Below are positions 1 to 9,502 of a DNA stretch of 53,261 bases, piece after piece (the stretch's first letter is position 1; each line of letters begins with the position of its first letter). The position numbers were made by a program, and so were the translations under genes. Under the pieces are notes generated by a model that did no database searches, was not told the origin of the DNA, and saw nothing but the letters and a program-made list of their open reading frames with translations. Source of the stretch: Jiella soli (lineage in GTDB: Bacteria > Pseudomonadota > Alphaproteobacteria > Rhizobiales > Rhizobiaceae); NCBI RefSeq assembly GCF_020615385.1, contig NZ_JAJAVB010000031.1, positions 1 through 53,261 on the forward strand, given 5' to 3'.

Positions 1-1
1 A

Positions 2-76
2 CAGCGCATCGACGTCTCGGAAGCCATGATCCATGTCGCCATGGGCAGCCTCCTGCTCCGACGCATCAGCCATTGA
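2..76 (+). CDS. C-terminal end of a putative IS5/IS4-type transposase (partial, runs off the window)
   Basis: Frame 2 is open from the window edge to a TGA at 74-76 and gives 24 residues with the core SEAMIHVAMGSLLLRRI. Transposases of the IS5/IS4 DDE group commonly end in a helix of this kind, with an Ala-Met-Ile start and a Leu-Leu-Arg-Arg close. A palindromic sequence follows at once, as expected at the edge of an insertion sequence. The call rests on one short peptide, so another protein tail cannot be excluded. Confidence 0.45.
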   Translation, partial: QRIDVSEAMIHVAMGSLLLRRISH

Positions 77-96
77 GACCTTTCTCAAACGGTCTC
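75..96. repeat. Possible terminal inverted repeat / hairpin at IS boundary
   Basis: GAGACC at 75-80 and GGTCTC at 91-96 form a perfect 6-bp inverted repeat around a 10-base loop. The first arm overlaps the stop codon of the presumed transposase. It could be the outer end of the insertion sequence or a small terminator hairpin. The other IS end lies outside the window, so the repeat cannot be matched to a partner. Confidence 0.35.
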
Positions 97-647
97 TCAG
101 GCAGTGGCCGAGAGCACCGAAGAGACCACGGTTTTAACCACCGAGGGACTGACGAACCATCTCTACGACTTTCGCCCGGCCGGTCTTGCGAAGATACGGG
201 AGATTGCCAGGAACCCTCCCAGGGAGAAGAAAACGGCGACCGGAACTGTCAAGACCTTGCGCAAAAGACTTCCTCCTCTTGAGTGACCATAAGTTATGAT
301 ACGGCTCGTCCGGTCGGCAAGCAATCTTTTCGAGGACACGTTTCGTATTGCGGAGATGCACCCCTTAATTGTGAGGCTGTCGCCGTCGGAGCGCCTCGTT
401 TGGCCTCCGCAGCGGCAATGCCTGTCGCCGGCTGCCGCACTCTCGGGGTCCCGCGGCTCGACCGGGGTCGGGCCTCCCTCCTGCGCGACGACGAGGTGAA
501 TGCGGAGGGCCGGGACGCGCGGGAGATCGGCGCAGCGCCAGGAACACGGAGTGGAGGGCCTGCCACTCGGACGCCTGCCGAGTGGCTTCAATTGTCCGTC
601 GGGGTGTGGCAGGAGCCTGCGCAACGCAATGGATAAAGGCGCTGCAG
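77..647. other. Intergenic stretch with no convincing gene
   Basis: About 570 bases separate the IS end from trmJ. Short open frames on both strands have no recognisable protein features. The best is a GTG-started 60-codon frame at 104-286 without a clear ribosome-binding site. A 9-bp stem (GCCACTCGG at 562-570 with CCGAGTGGC at 578-586) sits about 60 bases before the trmJ start and lacks a T-tract. I see no function for the rest. Confidence 0.5.
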
Positions 648-1466
648 ATGTCGGAATCCTCTGTCGAGCGATCGGATCCGAGCGCAGGCCCCTCGATCGT
701 CCTGGTCGAGCCGCAGCTTGGCGAGAATATCGGCATGGTCGCCCGGGCGATGGCGAATTTCGGCCTGACCGACCTCAGGCTGGTCAATCCGCGCGACGGC
801 TGGCCGAGCGAGAAGGCGCGCGCCGCGGCCTCGCGGGCCGACCATGTGATTGACGCGGTCCGCCTGTTCGATCGGCTGGAGAATGCGATCGCCGACCGCA
901 ATTTCGTGCTCGCGACGACGGCGCGCCCGCGCGACAGCTTCAAACCGGTGCGCGGGCCGGAACAGGCGGCGGCCGACCTTCGCGCGCGGGTGGCTGCCGG
1001 GCAGGGCACCGCCATCCTCTTCGGTCGCGAGCGCTGGGGCCTCAACAACGAGGAGGTCGGCCTCGCCGACGAGATCGTGACCTTTCCGGTCGATCCCTCC
1101 TTCGCCTCGCTCAACATCGCCCAGGCCGTGCTTCTGATGAGCTATGCCTTCCAGGCCGCCGGCAAGGCCGGCGACACGGCGCCGCGCTTTTCCGCGCCAG
1201 AGGCGCCGCCGGCGACGAAGGACGACCTCTTCCGCCTCTTCCAGCATCTCGAATCCTCGCTCGAGCGGGCGGGATACTTCTTTCCGGAGGCGAAGCGCGA
1301 GGTGATGACGCAGAACCTGCGCACCATGCTGACCAAGGCGAATTTCTCGGAGCCGGAAATCCACACGCTGCGCGGCGTGATCAAGGCGTTCGACTACGAG
1401 GCCCGGCGGGCCAGGGTCGATCATGAGGCCGGCGGGACCGACCGTCATCCGGAGGGCGAGGCATGA
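648..1466 (+). CDS. trmJ: TrmH/SPOUT-family RNA 2'-O-methyltransferase (TrmJ-like)
   Basis: The 272-residue protein has the three SPOUT knot motifs: an N-terminal [20 protein letters not shown] (about 20-39), a central [13 protein letters not shown] with the catalytic-type Arg and Glu, and [13 protein letters not shown] near the middle. TrmJ methylates the ribose of tRNA position 32 using S-adenosylmethionine, and the length and the basic helical C-terminal extension fit that family. The frame is open further upstream from a GTG at 582. The ATG at 648 is preferred because an AAAGG lies about nine bases before it and homology begins just after. The stop overlaps the murI start (ATGA), so the two genes are probably translationally coupled. 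Confidence 0.88.
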   Translation: MSESSVERSDPSAGPSIVLVEPQLGENIGMVARAMANFGLTDLRLVNPRDGWPSEKARAAASRADHVIDAVRLFDRLENAIADRNFVLATTARPRDSFKPVRGPEQAAADLRARVAAGQGTAILFGRERWGLNNEEVGLADEIVTFPVDPSFASLNIAQAVLLMSYAFQAAGKAGDTAPRFSAPEAPPATKDDLFRLFQHLESSLERAGYFFPEAKREVMTQNLRTMLTKANFSEPEIHTLRGVIKAFDYEARRARVDHEAGGTDRHPEGEA

Positions 1467-2272
1467 GCGGTGCATATCGGCAATCTGACGAGCCGCCGAT
1501 CCTGATGCTCGACAGCGGCGTCGGCGGGTTGACGGTCCTGCGCGAGGCGCGTGTCCTGATGCCGGACCGGCGCTTCGTCTACATCGTCGACGATGCCGGC
1601 TTTCCCTATGGCGACTGGAAGGAGGACGCGCTGAAGGCGCGGCTTGTGGCGCTGTTCGGCCGGCTGATCGAGGAGCATCGTCCGCTCGCCTGTGTCGTCG
1701 CCTGCAACACGGCCTCAACCCTGGCGCTCGACGACCTGCGCGCGGCCTATCCGGAGATGACCTTCGTCGGCACCGTGCCGGCCATCAAGCCGGCGGCGGA
1801 ACGGACGCGTTCCGGGCTCGTCTCCGTGCTCGCCACGCCCGGGACGGTCGAACGCCAGTATACCCGCGACCTGATCACCCAATGGGCTACCCGCTGCGAG
1901 GTCCGGCTCGTCGGCAGCGTGAAGCTGGCGGCGCTTGCCGAGACCTATATGCGGCAGGCCTTCGTGGACGAGGAGGCCGTGCGGGCCGAGATCCTTCCGT
2001 GCTTCGTCGAGACCGAAGGGCGGCGCACCGACATCGTCGTTCTCGCCTGCACGCATTATCCGTTCCTGGTGAACCGCATGCGCAAGACCGCGCCCTGGCC
2101 GGTCGACTGGCTGGACCCTGCGGAGGCCATCGCCCGCCGCACGCTCTCGGTCCTGCCGGCGCGGCCGGAGCGAGGCGCCACGGAGCGGCAGATGGACATC
2201 GCAGTGTTCACGGCGGGTTCGCCGGACGCACTCACCCGGCGTTTGATACAGGGCTTCGGCCTGACGGCCTGA
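1463..2272 (+). CDS. murI: Glutamate racemase MurI
   Basis: MurI interconverts L- and D-glutamate in the cytoplasm, supplying D-Glu for peptidoglycan. The 269-residue protein has the N-terminal DSGVGGL signature (17-23), the first catalytic cysteine in VACNTAS (Cys81) and the second in ACTHYPF (Cys196), as in cofactor-independent racemases. The length is normal for the family. The start ATG overlaps the trmJ stop, with GGCGAGG just upstream. About 40 bases after its stop lies the end of a gene on the other strand. Confidence 0.95.
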   Translation: MSGAYRQSDEPPILMLDSGVGGLTVLREARVLMPDRRFVYIVDDAGFPYGDWKEDALKARLVALFGRLIEEHRPLACVVACNTASTLALDDLRAAYPEMTFVGTVPAIKPAAERTRSGLVSVLATPGTVERQYTRDLITQWATRCEVRLVGSVKLAALAETYMRQAFVDEEAVRAEILPCFVETEGRRTDIVVLACTHYPFLVNRMRKTAPWPVDWLDPAEAIARRTLSVLPARPERGATERQMDIAVFTAGSPDALTRRLIQGFGLTA

Positions 2273-2312
2273 CGGCTTGAGCCGGCGCGAACTGCCGCGC
2301 CAGCCTAACGCG

Positions 2313-2819
2313 TCAGCGCCGGAAGCTCAGGTTGGAGACGACGACCGACTTGCCGTCGATCTTCTCCACCACCTGCATGATGAAGGCCTTGCCGCCGTGA
2401 TTGCGGATCAGCATGCGCGCCGTGTTATCGTCATAGATGACCCGGTTCCAGGTGACGCGAAGGTCCAGCGTGTCGCCCTTCAGCCGCCCGACGAGCCGGG
2501 CCGGTCCGCTGGAGGAGCCGGTATAGACGCCGCGATAGACCCCGGTCCTTGGATCGAGCGACAGCTTGGCGCCGATGTCGCGGGACATGAGCAGCATGGC
2601 GCGGCAGCGGCCGGACAGGGCGAAGGACCGCCCGCCGGTGCGGTTGCCGTCGACTTTGCAGGACACGCTCGTCGCGCTCGGCAATTGTTCGACCTTGACC
2701 GAGCCGCCGCCGGACCAAGCGCCGTCATAGCGCGAAAAATAGTCGGTTGCCCCGACTGCCGGTCCTGCGGAGAGCGCAGGGACAAGGGCCAGGAGCGAGA
2801 GGAGCGGGAGAATCTTCAA
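2313..2819 (-). CDS. Predicted secreted protein of unknown function
   Basis: The product has a clear signal peptide (KILPLLSLLALVPALSAGPAVGA) and a mature part of about 145 residues starting near TDYFSRYDGAWSGGGSV. The mature part has a beta-rich look (SVSCKVDGNRTGG, YRGVYTGSSSGPARLVGRL) and two cysteines. The GAWSGGG opening resembles periplasmic beta-barrel-like domains found in Rhizobiales exoproteins, but I cannot name a family. The frame stays open to an ATG at 2942. I chose a TTG at 2819 because it sits directly before the signal peptide, and this start is uncertain. The gene is convergent with murI and divergent from the YqaE gene. Confidence 0.7.
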   Translation of the reverse strand: MKILPLLSLLALVPALSAGPAVGATDYFSRYDGAWSGGGSVKVEQLPSATSVSCKVDGNRTGGRSFALSGRCRAMLLMSRDIGAKLSLDPRTGVYRGVYTGSSSGPARLVGRLKGDTLDLRVTWNRVIYDDNTARMLIRNHGGKAFIMQVVEKIDGKSVVVSNLSFRR

Positions 2820-2962
2820 GGGAATTACCGCGTCGTCGATTGCCGGGAGGCGCACTACAGCACGCGCTTGCGGCCGCTTGATGGCCGGGATTCCCTGAAC
2901 TCTTTCGGAACGCGCGGCATCGGCCGGACGTTGCCGCACCAATCAACAGGGATTCAAGTTTC

Positions 2963-3121
2963 ATGGACATCATTCGCATCATCATCGCCATCATCCTGCC
3001 GCCGGTCGGCGTTTTCATGCAGGTCGGGTTGGGCAAGCACTTTTGGATCAACATCCTCCTGACCCTGCTGGGCTATTTCCCGGGTATCATCCACGCGGTC
3101 TGGGTGATCGCGAAATACTGA
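2963..3121 (+). CDS. YqaE/Pmp3-family small membrane protein
   Basis: This 52-residue peptide reads as two hydrophobic helices. The first is [20 protein letters not shown] with the Pro-Pro-Val-Gly signature, followed by a short polar turn ([10 protein letters not shown]). The second is [19 protein letters not shown], ending in a Lys-Tyr tail. That is the standard architecture of the YqaE/Pmp3/UPF0057 family, which modulates membrane potential and stress tolerance in yeast and plants and is poorly defined in bacteria. The CAGGGATTC before the ATG is a weak ribosome-binding site. A terminator hairpin lies 80 bases downstream, suggesting a single-gene transcript. Confidence 0.9.
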   Translation: MDIIRIIIAIILPPVGVFMQVGLGKHFWINILLTLLGYFPGIIHAVWVIAKY

Positions 3122-3200
3122 TCGCCGACTGTGCAGACAGGCGGATCGCTTCGCTGCCGATGTTGACAAGCCATCCGCCGGTATTCTAGGACCACCGCAG

Positions 3201-3230
3201 CCGGCTGGAGTTCCGCTCCCGCCGGTTTTT
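3201..3230 (+). terminator. Rho-independent terminator after the YqaE gene
   Basis: CCGGC-T-GGAG at 3201-3210 pairs with CTCC-C-GCCGG at 3216-3225, followed by TTTTT at 3226-3230. It separates the YqaE transcript from rpsD. Confidence 0.8.
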
Positions 3231-3362
3231 AACGTGTCCCGTGGACGGCATCGCCTCGTGCCAATGTCGTCCTGTCAGTCCGCGATGAGCGGGCAGAGGA
3301 GGGCGCGTTTCCTCGCCCGGTCGGAATGGGTCCGTCCGGGTTTCTCGTTTGAAGGAAATGCG

Positions 3363-3980
3363 ATGAGCAAGCGCGATTCCGCGAAGTATAAAATCGATCG
3401 CCGCATGGGCGAGAACATCTGGGGACGTCCGAAGTCTCCAGTGAATCGCCGCCAGTACGGCCCGGGCCAGCACGGCCAGCGCCGCAAGGGCAAGATGAGC
3501 GATTTCGGCCTGCAGCTGCGCGCCAAGCAGAAGCTCAAGGGCTATTACGGCGACGTTTCCGAGAAGCAGTTCCGCCGCACCTATGACGAGGCGGCGCGCC
3601 GCCGTGGCGACACCTCGGAGAACCTGATCGCTCTCCTGGAGAGCCGGCTGGACGCGATCGTCTACCGCGCCAAGTTCGTTCCGACGATCTTTGCCGCGCG
3701 TCAGTTCGTCAATCACGGCCATGTCAACGTCAATGGCCGGCGCACGAACATCCAGTCCTACACCTGCAAGCCGGGCGACGTCGTCGAGGTGCGCGAGAAG
3801 TCCAAGCAACTCGCCATCGTCATCGAATCGACGCAGCTCGCCGAGCGCGACGTGCCGGACTATGTCGAGGTCGACCACAACAAGATGGTCGCAACTTTCC
3901 GGCGCGTTCCGGGCCTCCATGACGTGCCTTATCCGGTGCAGATGGAGCCGAACCTTGTCGTCGAGTTCTATTCGCGCTGA
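3363..3980 (+). CDS. rpsD: 30S ribosomal protein S4
   Basis: The 205-residue protein is a primary 16S rRNA-binding protein of the small subunit. It starts [21 protein letters not shown], has the basic [14 protein letters not shown] segment (about 35-48), and contains the S4 RNA-binding fold in the second half ([33 protein letters not shown]). The length is that of the alphaproteobacterial form. The frame is open back to 3234, but the ATG at 3363 has GAAGGA upstream and matches family N-termini. As in many Rhizobiales the gene stands alone, outside the large ribosomal operons, with a terminator on each side. Confidence 0.98.
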   Translation: MSKRDSAKYKIDRRMGENIWGRPKSPVNRRQYGPGQHGQRRKGKMSDFGLQLRAKQKLKGYYGDVSEKQFRRTYDEAARRRGDTSENLIALLESRLDAIVYRAKFVPTIFAARQFVNHGHVNVNGRRTNIQSYTCKPGDVVEVREKSKQLAIVIESTQLAERDVPDYVEVDHNKMVATFRRVPGLHDVPYPVQMEPNLVVEFYSR

Positions 3981-4010
3981 TCGGATTCCGACCAGCCGCA
4001 AGAATGCGAA

Positions 4011-4037
4011 AGGCCGTCCTTCGGGGCGGCCTTTTTT
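4011..4037 (+). terminator. Rho-independent terminator of rpsD
   Basis: AGGCCGTCC (4011-4019), a short TTCG-type loop, and GGGCGGCCT (from 4023) form a stem with one G-T pair, followed directly by a run of six T residues ending at 4037. Confidence 0.92.
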
Positions 4038-4266
4038 CTTGGGCATGGGGCGCGATCGGCGCCTCTTCTCCTTGGGTGCCGGACTACCCTCGTTGCAGAC
4101 GGTCGAGCCTGCCGGCAGCTGCCGTCGTGACGGTGCATGGCAAGAGTCTCCTGGCACTGCCTGCAGGCGTTTTCGGAGGCGGAGTTCCGGCCGACCGGGC
4201 TCGACGCCCGGTGCTTTCGATGTCACCGTTCGCTTCTGGATCGCTTCATGAGGTCGGACGGTTTCC

Positions 4267-5325
4267 ATGGCAGGCCCGCTCGAGGTCTTCATCCACGCCG
4301 GCATGCACAAGACCGGGACGACCTCGGTCCAGGCCGCTCTTGCCGCGCATCGCGGCGCCCTTCTGGACTCCGGGATCTGGTATCCGCCCGGCGGGCCCAA
4401 GCAGATCGCCCCGCTGATCAATCCCAAGCGCGCGGACTGGCGCGAGGATCACACCCGCAGCGTGCTGGGCATGGCGCGGCAAGCTGATGCCACTCGCGTT
4501 CTGTTGTCGCTCGAAAGCGTCTCGACATTTACCGGACAGCAGTTCCGGCGGCTGACCGACTGCTTCTCCGACTGCGATCTCACCTATGTCTTCGTCTTCC
4601 GCCATTGGTCGAGCTACCTGCCGTCGCGCTGGAAGCAGTATGTCGGCCGTCGCGACAGTCAGACCTTCGCCGGATATGTGAACGCCGCTCTTGGCAGCGA
4701 CCATATCGACAACCGCTTCGATCTGGTCCTCGATCGGGCAGCCGGTTCCGGCCGATGTTCGGTGAAGGCCATCTCCCACGACTGGGCGGTGCGCGACGAA
4801 GGCGGGGTCCTGCCGGCCGTCCTCAGGGCTGTCGAGGTCGATGGTGTCTTGCAGTCCAGCCTCCTGTCCGGCGCTGGCTGGCTGCACCGTTCCGCCGGGG
4901 GAGAGGATTTCGAGGTCGCGCGCCTTCTCAACGGACTGCTCGCCCACAGGATGGGATTGCCCCAGGACGACAATTTTCGCTCCGTGGCCGAGGGTCGGCC
5001 ATGCGACGTGTTCTTCGATGCGAGTGCCTCCGACATGCCGGAGGCCCTCGCCTCAAGGATCGTGAGCCTTGGACGCACGACGGCGCTCGCCCACGCCATA
5101 CCAGCCGAATGGAACCATGCCCTCGACGGGTTGGAAGGCCACCGGTCCCTCTTTCCCGATCTCGGGGAGCGCCCGGTGTTTCCGCGCGAGCCCCGCCAGG
5201 CGACCTCATGCTGGGCGCTCGAATGGCAGGATCTGAGAGAGTGGAGCGAGCTGCAGGAAGTCATCGACGAGATGGCGCCGCGCATCGCTGAGCGCCTCGG
5301 CCGTCGGCGGACGCTGGTCTCTTGA
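4267..5325 (+). CDS. Sulfotransferase-like P-loop protein
   Basis: The 352-residue protein opens with FIHAGMHKTGTTSVQ (8-22), the 5'-phosphosulfate loop of PAPS-dependent sulfotransferases and their relatives. The later FVFRHWSSYLPSRWKQY segment could correspond to the 3'-phosphate-binding Arg/Ser region. These enzymes transfer sulfate from PAPS to sugars, lipids or peptides; the acceptor cannot be read from sequence. The gene is free-standing, with no PAPS synthesis or glycan genes beside it. The ATG at 4267 is preceded only by a weak purine stretch. The C-terminal half is divergent, so a non-sulfotransferase P-loop role remains possible. Confidence 0.72.
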   Translation: MAGPLEVFIHAGMHKTGTTSVQAALAAHRGALLDSGIWYPPGGPKQIAPLINPKRADWREDHTRSVLGMARQADATRVLLSLESVSTFTGQQFRRLTDCFSDCDLTYVFVFRHWSSYLPSRWKQYVGRRDSQTFAGYVNAALGSDHIDNRFDLVLDRAAGSGRCSVKAISHDWAVRDEGGVLPAVLRAVEVDGVLQSSLLSGAGWLHRSAGGEDFEVARLLNGLLAHRMGLPQDDNFRSVAEGRPCDVFFDASASDMPEALASRIVSLGRTTALAHAIPAEWNHALDGLEGHRSLFPDLGERPVFPREPRQATSCWALEWQDLREWSELQEVIDEMAPRIAERLGRRRTLVS

Positions 5326-5533
5326 TCGCAGGTCTTCGCCGGGGCACGGATCGATACCGCCGGAGCGACACGGCGGGGCTTCCGACGCGCGACGACGGGC
5401 GCCGCCCGCTCTCGAAAGTGCGCCAGGGCGCCGCTAAACAGCATGCCCTCCTGCTCCGCCCGCGCGCGCCCGTTTCCCTTCCGTTTCCGGCCTCGACCCG
5501 GTAGACGGGGCAGGCAAGGCGGCGAGGTGATCG

Positions 5534-6436
5534 ATGTTCGAGACGGATAGCGCGGAAGTGGCGGGTAGCGCAGCCGGGAGCAATGCTGTTCCCGGTGACG
5601 AAATCGCGGGCGCGGGCGTCCATCCGCTGTTTCACGACGTGCCGTCGACGGTCGGCTTCAAGAAGCTGAGAAAGCGCCTCCTGCGCGAGATGCGCGAGAC
5701 GATGACCGAATTCGCCATGGTTCGTCCGGGCGCCCGCTGGCTCGTCGGCATCTCCGGCGGTAAGGATTCTTACGCTCTGCTCGCCCTGCTCCACGACCTC
5801 AAATGGCGCGGGCTGCTGCCGGTCGATCTTCTCGCCTGCAATCTCGACCAGGGCCAGCCCAACTTCCCGAAGCACGTCCTGCCGGAATTCCTGAACCGCT
5901 ACGGCATCCCGCACCGCATCGAGTATCGCGACACCTATTCCGTCGTCACCGAGAAGGTGCCGGAGAACGCTACCTATTGCGCGCTGTGCTCGCGCCTCAG
6001 GCGCGGCAATCTCTACAGGATCGCCCGAGAGGAGGGATGCGAGGCGCTGGTGCTCGGCCACCACCGCGAGGACTGCCTCGAAACCTTCTTCATGAATCTC
6101 TTTCACGGAGGGCGGCTGTCGGCCATGCCGGCCAGGCTCCTCAACGACGAGGGCGACCTGATGGTCTTGCGCCCGCTGATCCGCTCGGCGGAAGACGACA
6201 TCGCGAGATTCTCCGCGGCGATGGCTTTCCCGATCATCCCCTGCGACCTCTGCGGCAGCCAGGACGGGCTGCAGCGCAATCTGACGAAGCAGATGCTCGA
6301 GGATCTCGAGCGCCGCTTTCCCGGCCGCAAGCAGGTGATGATGCGGGCGCTCGCCAATGTTCGGACTGGCCATCTCCTCGATCCGGCCGTCTTCGACTTC
6401 GCCAATCTCGCAACCGATGGGATCTCTGCCGCGTGA
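5534..6436 (+). CDS. ttcA: tRNA 2-thiocytidine biosynthesis protein TtcA
   Basis: TtcA thiolates cytidine 32 of certain tRNAs using ATP and a [4Fe-4S] cluster. The 300-residue protein shows the PP-loop SGGKDS at 74-79, a CxxC pair in [12 protein letters not shown] (Cys149, Cys152) and a second cysteine pair in PCDLCGSQ (Cys237, Cys240), of which Cys237 is in the usual cluster-ligand region. The [17 protein letters not shown] block is also typical. About 40 N-terminal residues are poorly conserved. GAGGTGATCG before the ATG is a good ribosome-binding site. Its stop overlaps the GTG start of the next gene. Confidence 0.95.
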   Translation: MFETDSAEVAGSAAGSNAVPGDEIAGAGVHPLFHDVPSTVGFKKLRKRLLREMRETMTEFAMVRPGARWLVGISGGKDSYALLALLHDLKWRGLLPVDLLACNLDQGQPNFPKHVLPEFLNRYGIPHRIEYRDTYSVVTEKVPENATYCALCSRLRRGNLYRIAREEGCEALVLGHHREDCLETFFMNLFHGGRLSAMPARLLNDEGDLMVLRPLIRSAEDDIARFSAAMAFPIIPCDLCGSQDGLQRNLTKQMLEDLERRFPGRKQVMMRALANVRTGHLLDPAVFDFANLATDGISAA

Positions 6437-7260
6437 CCGCTTCGATCGATCTTCTCCGCCTTGCCGAAATCCTGCGCGAGGCTGCGCTCGCCGAGATCAT
6501 GCCGCGCTTTCGCAATCTCTCAGCCGGCGACATCCGCGAGAAGACCTCCGCGACCGACCTCGTCACCGACGCCGACGAAGCCGCCGAGCGCTTCATCGCG
6601 CGCGAGACGAAGGCGATCGCGCCCGATGCGCTGTTCGTCGGGGAGGAATCGGTCGCTGCCGATCCGGGCCTCCTCGAACGCCTGAACTGCGCCGACCTCG
6701 CCATCGTCGTCGATCCGGTCGATGGCACGGCGAACTTTGCCGCCGGCGTGCCGCTGTTCGCGGTGATGGCCGCCGTGGTGAGCGCCGGGGAGACGGTCGC
6801 CGGCATCATCTACGATCCGCTCGGCGACGACGTCATGCTGGCAGAACGGGGGAGCGGCGCCTTTCGTCGCACGCCGTCGGGCGAGGAAAGCCGGCTCGCC
6901 GTGGCAAAGCCGGTGCCGCTGTCGGAGGCGATCGGCCTGATCAGCGCGAGCTATTTCCCGCTGGAGCAAAAGCGGCGTCTCCTGCCGCAGCTGGCGGCGG
7001 TGAAGATCGTCGGCAATTATCGCTGCGCGGGGCACGAATACCGCCTGCTCGCATCGGGCGGGGCGCATCTGTCCTGCTACGCCAAGCTGATGCCCTGGGA
7101 CCATCTCGCCGGCTGCCTGCTGGTCGCCGAAGCCGGCGGACGCTTCGCCAAGATCGACAGATCGCCCTATACCCCGGCCGACCGGCAGGGCGCGCTGATC
7201 GCGGCCTGTGACGACGGCGTCTGGACGGAAGCGCGCGACACCTTGTTTCCGGCGGCCTGA
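6433..7260 (+). CDS. Inositol monophosphatase-family phosphatase
   Basis: The 275-residue protein carries the metal-binding signatures of the IMPase/CysQ/FBPase superfamily: GEES (70-73), DPVDGT (94-99) and a C-terminal WDHLAG motif supplying the last metal-ligand Asp. Members dephosphorylate inositol phosphate, 3'-phosphoadenosine 5'-phosphate or sugar phosphates with Mg2+; which substrate applies here is unknown. The GTG start at 6433 overlaps the ttcA stop (GTGA), indicating coupling. No nearer ATG agrees with the family N-terminus, and the longer frame upstream is only the antisense or shifted shadow of ttcA. Confidence 0.9.
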   Translation: MTASIDLLRLAEILREAALAEIMPRFRNLSAGDIREKTSATDLVTDADEAAERFIARETKAIAPDALFVGEESVAADPGLLERLNCADLAIVVDPVDGTANFAAGVPLFAVMAAVVSAGETVAGIIYDPLGDDVMLAERGSGAFRRTPSGEESRLAVAKPVPLSEAIGLISASYFPLEQKRRLLPQLAAVKIVGNYRCAGHEYRLLASGGAHLSCYAKLMPWDHLAGCLLVAEAGGRFAKIDRSPYTPADRQGALIAACDDGVWTEARDTLFPAA

Positions 7261-7446
7261 CCTCTTCAGGGGCAGGCTGAACTACGAGGACGTTGTGGAA
7301 GCCTGTGCGGCCTTCACAGGGCCGCTACTGTACAAGAATAATACGCGCAGGTGCGGCGCACGGCGGGCCGAGGCGATCGACGGGGCCGGATCCCGTCCCG
7401 GCAACGCTGTTCGGCGCGGCCGGCCGTAGGCAGCCGGCGACTCGGT

Positions 7447-8745
7447 CTATTCGGCCGGTTTGTGTTTCAGTTCCCCCGCGGTCGGCTGCGGCGGCGGGTC
7501 GTAGCGCGCCTCGAACAGCCGTCCTTCGGCGAGGAACACGCAATAGGTCGAGCCGACCGACAGGACGATGAAGCCCAAGAGCAGCGGAATGACCGTCGCG
7601 TCGTAGAAATAGCCGATCGCCGCACCGAGCAGGCCGCCGCCGAATGTCTGCATGAAGCCCAGAACAGAGGAAGCCGTACCCGCGACATGTCCCAGCGGAT
7701 CCATGGCGAGCGCGTTGAAGTTGGTGCCGATGAAGCCGAACAGGCAGAAATTGATCGTCATGATCGGGACGAAGAACCAGATCGGCGCCGCGCCGCCCAT
7801 CGACCAGGCTACGATCAGATGGATCGCGGCGAGCGACATGAAGCCGATCAGCGCACCATGCGAGAGCCGGCGCATGCCGAGCCGCTCCACCAGCCGCGAA
7901 TTGAGGAAGGACGAGGCGGACATGAACACCGCCGTCGCCGAAAAGAGCAGGGTGAAGCTTGGCCCGATGCCATACACCTCGGTGTAGACCTGCTCCGCCT
8001 GATTGATGAAGCCGAACAGGACGCCGAAGATCAGCGCCGTCGCCATGGTGTAGCCGAACGCGATGCGATTGGTCAGGACGATCTTGAAGGCCTGCGCGAC
8101 CCGCTTGCCGGTCAGTTCCCGCCGGTCCTCCGGACGGAGCGTCTCCGGCAGGCGAAGGGAGGTCCAGAGCGTCACCAGCACGCCGAAGACCGCGATCGCG
8201 ACGAAGATCTCCCGCCACGATCCGAACAGCATGATGGCCTGTCCGAGGTTGGGGGCGAGGACCGGGATCACCATGAAGACCATCATCACCAGCGACATCA
8301 CGCTGGCCATCCGGCGTCCGCCGAAACAGTCGCGCACGACCGAGATCGCGATCACCCGCGTTGCGGCAGCGCCGATCCCCTGAATGAGGCGCGCTGTCAG
8401 AAGCAGCTCGAAGCTCGAGGAGAAGGTCGCCGCGACATCCGCGATCACGTAGACCGCCAGGCCGAAGAGGAGAATGGGGCGTCGGCCGAACCGATCCGAC
8501 AGCGGCCCGTAGATGATCTGGGCCCCGCCGAATCCCAGGAGATAGGCGGTCAGAACGAACTGCCGCTGGTTCACGTCGGCGACGTCGAGGGCCGTGCCGA
8601 TGTCCTGGAGCGCCGGGATGAAGATATCGATCGCCGCCGAGTTGAGAGCCATCAGGCACGCGATCATCGTCACCAGCTCCCAATAGGGAAGCCCGTGCGT
8701 CTCGCTGCGCGGGGACACGCCGGATCGGGGGGACGCGTTCGACAT
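7447..8745 (-). CDS. MFS drug-resistance transporter, Bcr/CflA family
   Basis: The 432-residue inner-membrane protein has twelve predicted hydrophobic segments. Family hallmarks are AAIDIFIPALQDI in helix 1, the loop motif GPLSDRFGRRPIL between helices 2 and 3, and RLIQGIGAAATRVIAISVVRD in helix 4, typical of Bcr/CflA proton-driven exporters (bicyclomycin, chloramphenicol, sulfonamide). The start ATG is preceded by AAAGGCCAAGC. The gene is monocistronic by appearance and lies downstream of grxD on the same strand. Substrate specificity cannot be inferred. Confidence 0.92.
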   Translation of the reverse strand: MSNASPRSGVSPRSETHGLPYWELVTMIACLMALNSAAIDIFIPALQDIGTALDVADVNQRQFVLTAYLLGFGGAQIIYGPLSDRFGRRPILLFGLAVYVIADVAATFSSSFELLLTARLIQGIGAAATRVIAISVVRDCFGGRRMASVMSLVMMVFMVIPVLAPNLGQAIMLFGSWREIFVAIAVFGVLVTLWTSLRLPETLRPEDRRELTGKRVAQAFKIVLTNRIAFGYTMATALIFGVLFGFINQAEQVYTEVYGIGPSFTLLFSATAVFMSASSFLNSRLVERLGMRRLSHGALIGFMSLAAIHLIVAWSMGGAAPIWFFVPIMTINFCLFGFIGTNFNALAMDPLGHVAGTASSVLGFMQTFGGGLLGAAIGYFYDATVIPLLLGFIVLSVGSTYCVFLAEGRLFEARYDPPPQPTAGELKHKPAE

Positions 8746-9059
8746 GCTTGGCCTTTCAGGATGGTGGGGCGAGACTTATCTTGCGATGCAGCAAAAACAA
8801 GCCCGCCTTATCGCCGAGACGCACCGTCTCCGCGAGAGCGTCCTCTATCCGATACGACGCAGAAGGTCGCTCTACCTCTTTCAATCCACGTATCGTGCTG
8901 ATGGAATATCGATCCCGAACTCAGGCCGATGCCGTAGCTTATACCAGCGGGCGAGGATGCTGACGCGTCCGCCTACGGGTGTTGCCCAAACGCGAAGGCC
9001 CACGCCGAAGCGCGGGCCCGATCTTCCGGAAAATGAAAGCGAAGACCGTCCGGCGGCAG
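8746..9059. other. Intergenic region between grxD and the Bcr/CflA gene
   Basis: These 314 bases contain the 3' hairpin of grxD and the presumed promoter of the exporter. No open frame on either strand has protein-like features. I see no operator palindrome or small RNA. Confidence 0.5.
8997..9018 (-). terminator. Hairpin with UUCG loop downstream of grxD
   Basis: Read on the minus strand, GGCCCGCGC-TTCG-GCGTGGGCC forms a 9-bp stem with one G-U pair, 41 bases past the grxD stop. The following bases (TTCGCGTTT) are only weakly T-rich, so it may terminate poorly or simply protect the 3' end. Confidence 0.45.
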
Positions 9060-9407
9060 TCAGCCGGCGGCAGTCGCCGGCGCCGTCGTGGGGACGCCAT
9101 TCTCCTCGAAGAACGTCTTGAGCTCCCCGGCCTGGAACATCTCGCGAATGATGTCGCAGCCGCCGACGAACTCGCCCTTGACGTAGAGCTGCGGGATCGT
9201 CGGCCACTGAGCGTATTCCTTGATGCCCTGGCGAAGCTCGTCGGAGGTGAGGACGTTGACGCCCTTATACTCCACGCCGAGATAGTCGAGGATCTGCACG
9301 ACCTGGCCGGAGAAGCCGCATTGCGGGAAGGACGGCGTGCCCTTCATGAACACGATCACGTCGTTCGACTTCACCTCGTTGGCGATCCAGTCGTTGATAC
9401 CGGACAT
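9060..9407 (-). CDS. grxD: Monothiol glutaredoxin, Grx4/GrxD type
   Basis: The 115-residue cytoplasmic protein has the CGFS active site (in [14 protein letters not shown]) and the [19 protein letters not shown] segment that binds glutathione. Monothiol glutaredoxins of this type hold a glutathione-ligated [2Fe-2S] cluster, usually in partnership with BolA proteins, and serve iron-sulfur delivery and iron sensing. A BolA gene lies upstream on the same strand, with two other genes in between. The start ATG has AAGGATAGCTACT before it. The Ala-rich C-terminal tail is an extension without known role. Confidence 0.96.
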   Translation of the reverse strand: MSGINDWIANEVKSNDVIVFMKGTPSFPQCGFSGQVVQILDYLGVEYKGVNVLTSDELRQGIKEYAQWPTIPQLYVKGEFVGGCDIIREMFQAGELKTFFEENGVPTTAPATAAG

Positions 9408-9502
9408 AGTAGCTATCCTTCATGCCGATGTGGGGCGTTGATGCGATGTGGCGCTTCGATACCTATTTATGAAGTCCGGGGCGACCTGTCGACCGCAGCG
9501 CT

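Noticed and set aside
163-624. 153-codon minus-strand frame and overlapping plus-strand frames in 77-647
   Set aside because: Arg/Pro/Gly-rich composition, no ribosome-binding site and no domain-like pattern; typical of antisense frames in high-GC DNA.
5261-6373. 370-codon minus-strand frame
   Set aside because: It is antisense to ttcA, which has complete motifs; the frame is a high-GC shadow.
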